From Reclinomonas americana ATCC 50394 (taxonomy: Eukaryota > Jakobida > Jakobea > Jakobida): a stretch of 20,969 nt of DNA. A program made the position numbers and the translations under genes. Each line of letters opens with the position of its first letter. The stretch's first letter is position 1. The stretch is from assembly GCA_048213135.1 (NCBI GenBank), contig PS015028.1, forward strand, positions 84,739 to 105,707, given 5' to 3'. Positions 9,307 to 18,800 of this stretch are shown here, one piece after another. The notes beneath the pieces are model-generated. The model made no database searches. It worked only from the letters and a program-made list of their open reading frames with translations, and was not told the DNA's origin.

Positions 9307-12300
9307 TCATCTGGCAGCCGCACGCAAATCTTGCACCGTGGCGCGACGTCGGCCGCTGCTGCTGCCGCCGGTGCTGCTGCCGCCACCGCCCGCGGTTGGT
9401 GTGAGATTGAACAGCGCGTTGGCGGCCTTGTTGTCTGCGCCTGCCGAGGCTGCGCTGGCCGAGGCGGGACGATCCAGCGAGTGCGATCGTGAGGCGGCCA
9501 TGGCGGTGACGGCGGCGGCGGCGAGTGTGGCCACGGGCTGTCGACTGCGGCTCTCTCGTTCCGCGGCGTTGGCCACCACAAAGACATTGCCGCCGCTGGC
9601 AGAGGATGGCATGTGCAACGAGGCGCGTGGTGCGCTCTGTGGCCGCACCGGTCGCGCCTGCCCCGCCACCTCGACGACGGCCGAGCCAGACGGTGGAGTG
9701 GCGCCGACAGATGATGGTGCCGGTGGTGCAGCACCCGCCGATTGAACGCGTGTGGACGTGCTCGTCGTGTTCACATTCATGCGCCGGTGCAGTGCCGCCG
9801 CCGCAGCAGTCGCCGACGCAATGCGCGTGGGAACAGCCGACTCGGACACCGACATGCGTAGCCCGCCCGCTGCCATGGCTACGGAACTCGACTGCGAGCC
9901 GACAGAGGACGAGCCGGCGGGGGAAATGTGCGTCTCCCGTGCGTTGGAGGCCAGCAGCGATAATACCGCCGGCGGCTTGGGGTTCTGCTGACCGAGTAAT
10001 ATTTGCTCCTGCTGTTGTGACAGCTGCGCGGCACACAATCACAGTTAGCATCAGCGACGGACACTCATAGAAAAATGGACTCTCTCTTGCTGACCTTCGA
10101 CACCACCGGTCGCCTCTGCACCGGCACAGGTCGGTTGCCGGAGGCACCGGCGCTGGCCGGTCGGACAGCCGTCTGCACATCAAAGCGCGGGGGCGGAATA
10201 AATTGGCGCACCTCCACCGAGCGCGGCGCTCGCTCGGCGTCCTCTTCGCTGATCCCAGACTGCCGACTCGACCCGTGCACCTGATCCTGTTAGCGCGCAC
10301 GCGCAAAACCCTTGTGAGTCACGACACGCTTAATGCAAAACACACATAAACACTCGTGACTCACCGAGGCAGGCGTGCCACCCGAGGCCGCGGCACCGAC
10401 AATGCGTTGCTGATGCTGCAGACCGCTGGCGACGCGAGGCGTTTGACCCGCCGACAAAACAGGACGCACCATTGCATGCGCGCCGTCGGAATCGTTGCCC
10501 GCGGTCGGTCGACTTGTCAGCGGGCGGGAGATTGGGGGCGACAACCTACACACACGGGGGGAGTCAGACGCACAAAGAAGTCGCGTCATTCCACGTTGTA
10601 GGAACGCAACACTCGTGCGTCTCCCGCCGCCGCCGCTGCCGCCGCTGCTGCTACTGCCGCCTCGGCAATCACCGGAATGGAGCCAGCACTGCGGCTGCGG
10701 ATCGGCTGACTCGGGCGCGAGGCGCGGGACTGGCGCTGATTGTCGGGCTGCGCTGCCGGTGACTGTCCAACACTGACCAAGCGAACCTGTGACGAGGGAG
10801 TTGAGAAACACCTTCCCCCAGACACAGTAAAAACCGTCGAGGTGGACAAACCGAGTCCTCGGTCGAGGCAACCGTGGACGAGGAGAACGTCTCGGTGGCG
10901 TGTCGTGACATGTCGTTCGGGAGGTGCGGTGCCAGTTCTGGTGGTATCAACGAGCACGCATCGCGCATGGCTACCAGAAGAGTCAAACGCCGACGAAAAT
11001 GAGAAAGAGGCCGGCGAGAAAAAGGAAAAAACACACACACACCTGGTCTCTTATCCGGCACCTTCTCCAGCAGTGTACCGAGGAAAGCACGGAATCGAGA
11101 TGAGTAGTGATTGGATAGTGGCGCTGGTGATTTGTGTACAATGTTGCTGGCCAGATCGAAAACGTTGGTGCCCTACGCGAGTGACCCACGTCAGTTGCAT
11201 GGCGAGAGAGAAATTCCATCTTCTCCCGCTAAACGCACCTCAAATGGCGGGTGCAATGCTGCCAGCTGGTACAGCAGGCAGCCGTAGCCCCACACATCGA
11301 CCTTGTAGTCGTACGGTTTCTTGCGTACTTGCTCCGGAGCAAAGAAGGCCGGTGTGCCGGCTTGCGTGTGCAAAAATTCGTCCTCTCCCACAATACGAGA
11401 CACGCCAAGGTCGCCAATCTGCCCATATCATCGTTGGATCGCACGCACACGTACAGAGGCACAGACATGTATGTTCCGCAAGTAGACGCACCTTGACTCG
11501 CTTGTCGGCCGTGAGAAACACATTAAGACACTTGAGATCGCGATGGATAATGTGCTGGTCGTGCAAGTAGACCAGCGCCGACGCCAGCTCGCTGGCCAGC
11601 TTCCACAGTAATCTCTCGGAAAAATACGCGTGCTTCTTCTTGTGTCGTTTGTACAGGCGGTGCAAGTCGCCGCGCTCCGCGTACTGAGCAATCGCGACGC
11701 AAAATAAAACAAGCAGTCAGCGCGCATCCGGAGAAAGTAAATACGAGTGCACGTTTCCCTCACCTCCATGATAATGTACAGTGAGTCGTTGTCCATAAAC
11801 GACGAGTAGTAGCGCACAATGTTCGGGTGATCGATGTCGCGCAGCAACAGAGCCTGCAGCGAGTCGGGGAATGAGAAAACAATGAGCAGCAGCCAGCGGA
11901 CCTACAGCGACGAAACTTCCGAGAGGGCCTTCTGACGCCGAGTCGGCTTCATATTGCGAAGCACGATCTGCTTGGCCACGTAAATGCGCTTGTCGCGGCG
12001 TGAGCGGACCTTGTACACGGTCCCGTAGGTACCGCGCCCAATCTCACTCAGCATGTCGAAGTCGCCTGCACGAGAAACCATCAGCTTGTGTTTCTCCCCG
12101 ATCTTCCCACAACCATCGACCCTCACCGAGACATGTGCCAACGTCTGTCGCCAACACCGGCCTTCGCTCCTGAAAGCGCGACGATGGCATCCCTGGCGCT
12201 GCTCCTGCTGCCGCCGCCACTGCTGACGATGCCGACGAGGGAACCACTCCGGATGGCGAAGCCGTCGACCGCGGTGGGTAGCTGGTCGGTGCCGCCGCCG

Positions 12301-13169
12301 CAGAAGGCGTCACATGAGCCGGCGCCACAGCCGCCCGCGGCGCAAACCCCACCGCCTCCTGCTCCCCTCGCCGCTCCCCGGTCACCACCACCCGCTCCGG
12401 CGAACCGCGCGGCACACGCCTTCCACCACGCTCCGCCTCCCCATCACTGTCACTGGCACTGGCCGTGGCCACCACAGGCCGCACACCCTGCCGCTGCTGT
12501 AACCTACTCACGTGCTCCCGCACCTCCGCTCTCTCCTCCTCCCCCTCATCATCATCATCATCATCATCGTCACCATCATCCTCGACATCCAACAGCTCAT
12601 CATCAAAATCCATCGACGCCGCAGACAACTCACGCGCGCCAGCCTCCGACGCCGCCACGCCCTCCAGTGGACGATGCGCCGACGACACAGCCAACGACAA
12701 AGACGCAGCATTGCCTGACTTTCGCCGCTCCAACGCCGGTGCCGCCGACGACGGACGAATCAGAGACGATGACACAGCAGCCAAAGAAGGCGACTGCGCA
12801 GGCACGGGTGAATGCCGGTGAAAGTGGTGCGCGGCGGCTGCTGCGGCCGCGGCCGCCAACATCCCCGACGACTGTTGTTGTTGTTGTTGCGGTGTGGGCG
12901 ACGGCGAGAGCAGTGGCGACGCAGCCGGAGCTGCACTCTGTGGTCTCACGCGCACTACGACACTGGTCGCATCGTCGTTGCCGGAAGACGATGCGTGATT
13001 CGGAGTGGTCAGCGGCACAAACGGCGTCGCTCCTATTCATTCATCACCATCAAAGTCACAAACAAACATATTTTTTAAAAAATGAGTAACAAGACGCACC
13101 ACTTGCCACTGCAGTGGGCGCCGCAGATGAAGGCCGCCGCAGGCCGCTGGTGCGCAGCCTCGCGCTCAT
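9307..13169 (-). CDS. NEK (NIMA-related) family Ser/Thr protein kinase with long disordered extensions
   Basis: Twelve minus-strand exons with all phases closing: 13169-13100, 13032-12127, 12065-11917, 11853-11764, 11683-11492, 11418-11239, 11172-11043, 10970-10852, 10786-10611, 10545-10365, 10286-10095, 10023-9307. Product is 1033 residues. The kinase domain spans ~326-573: glycine loop IGRGTYGTVY, ATP lysine K357 in VAKQI, catalytic HRDLKCLN (D454), metal-binding DLG at 472-474 (DLG rather than DFG, as in several NEKs), activation segment GTPAFFAPE (499) and a late-domain DKRP. The GTPxxxAPE and HRDLKxxNVFL context is NEK-like. The N-terminal 325 residues hold polyQ, polyA and an acidic (D)8 run. 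The C-terminal 460 are Ser/Ala/Pro-rich. Six RPxSA motifs sit only in these extensions. No membrane span or coiled coil is obvious. It is divergent from the phosphatase gene, from a 77-bp intergene. Confidence 0.9.
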
Positions 13170-13207
13170 GCGCGTCGTTGTTTGTTTGTTGGCGATGACA
13201 AACGCAT
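13166..13207 (-). other. Upstream ORF overlapping the NEK start codon
   Basis: ATG at 13207-13205 opens a 13-codon frame (MRLSSPTNKQRRA) whose TGA overlaps the kinase ATG as ATGA. It would act as a uORF only if transcription starts upstream of 13207, which the sequence does not show. Confidence 0.4.
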
Positions 13208-13246
13208 GCCGCGAGCCTCTGTCCACTGTCCACACTGTCCACAACA
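13170..13246. promoter_or_regulatory. Bidirectional intergene with three CTGTCCAC copies
   Basis: Only 77 bp separate the divergent start codons of the kinase (minus) and the phosphatase (plus), so promoter elements must be shared or lie within the genes. CTGTCCAC occurs at 13219-13226, 13226-13233 and 13235-13242, directly beside the phosphatase ATG. No TATA box is seen. Confidence 0.55.
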
Positions 13247-14474
13247 ATGCGCGCGCTCATCGTGTGCATCGTGCTTGTTGCGGCCATGTCGCTCTCTGTC
13301 TGCGGCATTAAGCAGAGCAAGATCCACTATGTGCGCGTGTCTCCTTTCAGTGTGTGACTGTGTGTGTGATCTCACACTCACTCTCACTTGTAGGTGGATT
13401 CGCTCGAGGCGCCGGGAAAAGGCTGGCGGAATTTTCTTGTGCGAGGTGCGTGTGTCTGCGTGTGTGTGTGTGTGTGCATGTGACTCATGACTGTGAGAGC
13501 AGGCGACCAGCCGCGGAATGACGCTGTTCGTCTAATTCATTGCTCACGTTGCACGCCACACACTCGCTCACTGCTGTGCATGCGCAGGTGGACTTTGCCG
13601 ATTGTGGCGGTAGAGTGCCTTATGCCGAGTTTCGTCTCTCTCTCTTTGTCTCGTGGCTTGCTGGCTTCTCATGCTGCGCTGTGCAGTTGCTTTGGGTGGG
13701 ATGAGTTGAGGAACTTTACGGCGATTCAAGTGGCGAAGGAGTCGCCGTACAAGCTGCCTGAGGACTTTTTGTTGATCGATGTCAGTCTCATTGGCGACGA
13801 GGATCCGGTCGAGCCGATTGACTCGGCGATTGAGAAGGCGTTTTTTGATCAATACCCCGAGCGCGGGCAGTATGTGCACTGGGAGACCAAGGGTGAAACG
13901 AGTTGCGCGAATCGAACCACACAGGCAGTGCGCCCCCTTCCTTTTGTTGCTGCCTGCTGATCGAGCACGCGCAGTCGACAACTGCCCGACGAGCAAGTTC
14001 ACAGAGACGCAGATTGCGCAGCGCTCCGCCAATGTGTCGTGGATGCTCGACGATTTGGTGTCGCGAACAGCATCGCTGCGCACGTTGTTGCAGAGTGCAG
14101 CGGCCAAACCGCTGCTCATCTACGTGCACTGCGAGCACGGCATGGATCGCACCGGTGAAATGGCGGGCGCTTACGTGTTGCGCTACCTGCAGCAGAGCTG
14201 GAGTGCGGTCTGCACCTACAATGATCATGGTGTGTCGCCGGAGAACACTGTCGTCCTTTCTTTATGGTTGCATCTTCTCACACTCCGCACTTCACGCAGT
14301 TGGCGTTCGACCCATGCAGCCGGCAAACAAGTGCGCCATGCAATGGTTTGCAACACACACTCACGCGCTGTTGCCTTGTCGTCGTGCTAAGTAAGCATGC
14401 TGCACAGGTTCTGCTACCACCTCGCCGATTCGTCACCATCGGTGGCACAACAGCTTCAGTGCGGGATGTCGTGA
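13247..14474 (+). CDS. Secreted C-x5-R protein phosphatase (PTP/dual-specificity type)
   Basis: Seven exons: 13247-13330, 13394-13445, 13588-13609, 13687-13892, 13975-14229, 14300-14345, 14408-14474. They total 732 nt and 243 residues, and all phases close. Exon 1 is almost exactly a signal peptide (MRALIVCIVLVAAMSLSVCG). The active-site loop is HCEHGMDRTGE, with nucleophile Cys174 and phosphate-binding Arg180, preceded by the hydrophobic strand LLIYV. WMLDDLVSR and DNCPTSKF lie where PTP-fold helices and the acid loop would be, but the general-acid Asp is not certain. There is no membrane span or ER retention signal, so the product is probably secreted or lumenal. The size fits a single DSP-like domain. 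Family known: cysteine-dependent phosphatases. Inferred: extracellular or lumenal substrate, which could also be a non-protein phosphate ester. Confidence 0.85.
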
Positions 14475-14958
14475 CGAGGTTCTGCAATAAATGTAAGTGT
14501 GCGTCAGTGATGTCAGCGTGTAGCGTTCACCCACAGGGGGGGGGGCAGTCAGACTGACAATTGAGTCTCCTGCTTCTCCATCATCACAAACTCTAGTCTT
14601 GATGGCAGCGTGTCTGTGTGTTATATTCTTGTCATTCCTCCTCCCCTTTGCCCTCCTACCCCTCGACTGCTTCCTCGTGACTCTGGTAGGAGGTCGAGGT
14701 TGACCAAGAGCACTTCTCGCAGCCTTTGGCGACAATTTGCGTGTTTGTGTAGACGCTTTTGTACTTGGCATCCGAAACTGAACAACCACTTGTATTTTTT
14801 CTAGTATTGGCACGTATTGTTATCATCCACGAGGTACGTGGACATCATGTGTCGTCGTGTCATTGTGGTGAGCTGCCGCGTAACGCATGCGTTTCTGGTT
14901 GTCTGACCTCGGTTTCGATTTTTCCGTTATTCTCAGATGATATCGAAATCCAGGCCTG
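14475..14958. other. Mostly non-coding; possible exon edges near the end
   Basis: After the poly(A) signal there is a G10 run (14536-14545), a short inverted repeat GTCAGACTGAC (14548-14558) and a pair of interleaved inverted repeats (14652-14699). No tRNA or snRNA was recognised. Near 14811-14840 a short open stretch (RIVIIHE) ends at GTACGT, and TTCTCAG precedes 14937, so an intron of an unknown gene may run into the N gap. This is too little to call a gene. Confidence 0.4.
14486..14491 (+). terminator. AATAAA polyadenylation signal of the phosphatase gene
   Basis: A canonical AATAAA lies 11 bases after the phosphatase stop codon and is followed by a GT-rich stretch (TGTAAGTGTGCGTCAGTGATGTC), the usual downstream element. 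The 3' UTR would be very short. Confidence 0.6.
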
Positions 14959-15456
14959 NNNNNNNNNNNNNNNNNNNNNNNNNNNNNNNNNNNNNNNNNN
15001 NNNNNNNNNNNNNNNNNNNNNNNNNNNNNNNNNNNNNNNNNNNNNNNNNNNNNNNNNNNNNNNNNNNNNNNNNNNNNNNNNNNNNNNNNNNNNNNNNNNN
15101 NNNNNNNNNNNNNNNNNNNNNNNNNNNNNNNNNNNNNNNNNNNNNNNNNNNNNNNNNNNNNNNNNNNNNNNNNNNNNNNNNNNNNNNNNNNNNNNNNNNN
15201 NNNNNNNNNNNNNNNNNNNNNNNNNNNNNNNNNNNNNNNNNNNNNNNNNNNNNNNNNNNNNNNNNNNNNNNNNNNNNNNNNNNNNNNNNNNNNNNNNNNN
15301 NNNNNNNNNNNNNNNNNNNNNNNNNNNNNNNNNNNNNNNNNNNNNNNNNNNNNNNNNNNNNNNNNNNNNNNNNNNNNNNNNNNNNNNNNNNNNNNNNNNN
15401 NNNNNNNNNNNNNNNNNNNNNNNNNNNNNNNNNNNNNNNNNNNNNNNNNNNNNNNN
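14959..15456. other. Assembly gap (498 N)
   Basis: 498 N between the two contigs carrying the phosphatase and the lectin. Long ORFs across it are artefacts. Confidence 0.99.
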
Positions 15457-15876
15457 CCCTCGTGCTCACAAGCGCGCACACGACCGGCACCGGCAAACGT
15501 ATCACGAGCTTTCTGGTTTATATCGGCCCCACAGCGACGAAGAGAGAAACGACGAGAGGCAGAGAATGAGGATCGGACTCAAAAACCGTTATTCGCCGAT
15601 GTCCCAAACGAAAATTATCGTTACGTCCCAAGTCTCATATCATTTCTCGCTTCGTGCGGAGCGTCGGCAACTACCTCGTGGCCCGCGTCTCCTACAAGCA
15701 GGTGTGTGACTGTGCGGTTGTTGTCGTTAACACACACACACACACACATACACGTTGCCCTTTGGAGCTCACACCCTGCTGCGCTCTGCATTCCCCCCCT
15801 CCGCAGTTTTTTGTTTGTTTGTGTTGTTTAGTTGTTTGCTCTGTTTCGCACTCCGCCACCACCACCACCATCCATC
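15457..15876. other. Unassigned stretch with CA repeat; 5' flank of the lectin gene
   Basis: A possible exon end is visible on the plus strand up to about 15702 (SRFVRSVGNYLVARVSYKQ, then GTGTGT), but no complete frame or family could be established. A CA microsatellite follows at 15730-15750. The T-rich and (CCA)n stretch to 15876 is probably the 5' leader of the lectin gene; its ATG sits in ATCATGC. Confidence 0.4.
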
Positions 15877-18800
15877 ATGCAGCAACAGCGCCGCTCGACG
15901 TCGGCGCTGACGTTGGTGCTTGCCGCCTTCGTCCTCATTGCAGTGGCCCACGCAGCCACTGCGCAACTCACAATCGACCCCATCACCACGGTCACGGCAC
16001 CGCAGGGCGGTCTCCTCACCTTCTCCGTCACTGTCAACAACCCCACGGCTGGACCCATCTCTGGCTCGGACTGGTCGCTCGACTTCAACCTCGGCGCAGC
16101 CTTCACCTCTCAGTCTGTGGTCTATGACACGGCTGTGTCGAGTGGCGCCTGCACCAGCAGCAGCTGCACTGGTTCCAACCTGGCAGCCGCCGCCTCGGTC
16201 ACGTTCACTCTGCAGTGGGACCTGCTGCTCAACTCCCCGATTGGCGGCGGCACCTTGACGGTGACTGCACGCCAGCTGGCGCAGGCCGACGTGATTGCAA
16301 CGACCGCTTTCACCGTTACCGACGCACCCAGTTTCGTTTCCGGACACACGCGATTTTTGCTGCATGTAACCGTTTGTCGTGTTTGTGGCTGACTGATCTT
16401 ATTCGTTGTCTCTCTTCCTCCTCTCCTCGCACAGCCTACACGAGCAGCTATGTGCTCGTGCTGGCCGATTCGTGCTCTGCGACGCCGATTCCGATCACTG
16501 CGCAGACGCAAGCTGTGAACGGCTCCGCGCTGGCCAATGGCTCGACCCTCGGTCTGTTTACTAGCTTCAGTGCTGGCACCAGTGCCTGCTCGGGTGCGGC
16601 ACCGGCCTCGGCCACGGCCGCGACGAGCGCCACCAATGGCACTGCCACGTCGCAGACGCTGACGATCAACAGCACTGGTCTTACCGACAACTCGCTGTAC
16701 TACCTGTGCATCCAAACTGATGCCGCGTCGGTGTTCTACAACACGGGCATTGTGGTGTCGACTGCCGGCGCATGCATTGGCACTGTCGAGCAGGAGGCGT
16801 CGAAGCCCACGCCTGCCAACCCATTCCAGGTTTGTGTTTTTCTGACTTTGTTCTTGTTTGTGTCGTTGCTTGGTGTGTTTGCTCAAAGAATGTTCTTCTT
16901 CTTCTTCTTCTTCCAGCTTGCTCTGGGCGGTTGCTTCAGCGGCACGCAGCAGTACGCCATCACTGGCGCCAACCTGACCAGCTCGTCGGGCAACACCAGA
17001 ATCTACCGCGCCTTCACCGACGCGACCTGCACGACGGCCAACCAGGCGATTGGCATCACGGTCGCGGCGAGCTCGGCCACCGCTGCCACGGTGTCGTTCG
17101 ACACTTCGGCGCAGACGAGCGCCGTCTCGAGCGCGCTGCAGATTTGCTACACGGCCAATGGCACTGATTGGGTCGCCACCGGCTCTTCGCTGTTGGTCGA
17201 CGCTTCGTGCTTCACGTCGCCGCGCCCGCTGCTGGCCACCGACGGTGCCAGCCCGTGCAGCACGCTCTCTCCGGTGACCATTATCGCCGAAGGTTTCAAC
17301 ATGCCGCTCAACAAGCCCCTCTCGGTCGGCCTCTTCAGCGACCAGACCTGTGTGACGCCGTCGACTGTGATCGCCATCCCGAGCCAAGACAGCACTGTTT
17401 CCAGCGCCGGCTTCAATGGCGGCAACAGCTTCGAGTTTGCCGTGCGCTCGGCATCGGCTCCGCAGAGCGGCGGTCTCTACCTGTGCACTCGCACTCCGAG
17501 CTCGCTGGTGTGGGCGTGGACTGGCATTGTGGCCCGCAACGACGGCACGTGCTTGTCCGACTTTGGTCTCGGTGGCTTCCTTGGCCCGGTCAGCGAGATT
17601 CAGCTGACTCCGGGCTGCCAGGGCTCGACGCCGGTGACGGTGACTGCGGCTGCTGGTGGCATCTACTCCGAGGCTGCGCCGTCGTCGTCGATTCAGTACA
17701 CGGCCGCCACCACGCCCAACTGCTACGGCAGTGTCCCGCAGTCGGTCAACACGACGATCAGCATTGCCAAGGCCGGCGCTGGCACCAGCCAGTACTCGCT
17801 GCTCACCAGCGCGCTGACCCCGCCTGGCGTGTACTTCCTCTGCATGTCGAACGGTGGCAGCAACCCTGCTTGGACTGGTGCGACTATGCGTGTGGCTGGC
17901 TCGTGCATCAACGCCAACAAGTCGATTCAGCGCGGCGTGTGCGGCATTGACTCTGACGATGTGCCCGACGCGTCGCTGCCGGAGAACATTGAGCTCGGCT
18001 CTGGCCGTCGCAAGACCATTACGCTGGCTGGCACGCACTTTGACGACGCTGTCGGCTACCAGTACGCTGTGTTCAACGCTCAGGCCACTGACGGCTCGTG
18101 CGCGACTACCACTACTGTGGCGCCGACCAGCAACGTTCCGGAGGTTTGTGCTTTCATCACTGTTTTTTGTTGCTTGCCATTTCTTTGCTGTGCGTACTCA
18201 ACTGCAACGTCTCACCACAGCTCCTCCAACACACGGTGACTGTGAATGGTGCCACCTCGGCCATCCTCACGTGGGCGGATCGCGGCAGTGGCATTGCGCC
18301 TGGCACGTACCTCATTTGCTCGAACCCGCTGGACCAGACGGCGCCGGTTCGCTACCGCCCGACTGGTGCGACGCTGACGGTGGAGGCGCCGTGCGTGTGG
18401 TACCCGATTGTTGTGCCGCTGATTGCTGGCAAGGCTGGCCCTGGCCAGACTCTTGACGTGCGCGGTGGCTTCTACACTGGTGCCAACCAGGCGTTTGCTG
18501 TTGCCTCGGACAAGAACTGCGCCAACCGCAATGCCAACATCACCGCCACTGTGACGCCGACCGCGACGCACGCGCTGATCTCGTTCGCCACGCTGACGCA
18601 GAGCACTGCGGCGAGCAACCAGTACCTGTGCCAGTCGCCCGACACCACTGTCGGTACTCCGGTGTGGAGCCCGGTGCTGAATGTCTCGATCAATATCTGT
18701 TGCGTTTCTTCTTCTTCCCTTTCCTCCTCCTCTCTGCGAGTGTGCGCTGACATTTGCATGTGGAAACCATTGCAGTGACCCCGCAAGTGTCGCCGACGTC

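Noticed and set aside
12088-13089. 333-codon plus-strand frame rich in Pro and His
   Set aside because: Complement of the low-complexity N-terminal arm of the kinase, which joins in frame with a clear NEK catalytic domain.
14693-14760. tRNA or small nuclear RNA gene
   Set aside because: A GGTC..GACC mini-hairpin is present, but there is no cloverleaf, no B-box and no U-snRNA motif.
14928-15595. CCGTTATTC on both sides of the N gap as a target-site duplication
   Set aside because: Only nine bases match and the flanks diverge at once; no transposon termini can be seen because the middle is N.
16122-18038. 638-codon open frame on the minus strand inside the lectin gene
   Set aside because: Arg/Ala-rich antisense shadow of a strongly codon-biased GC-rich exon; it crosses the introns and exon ends of the plus-strand gene and has no family features.
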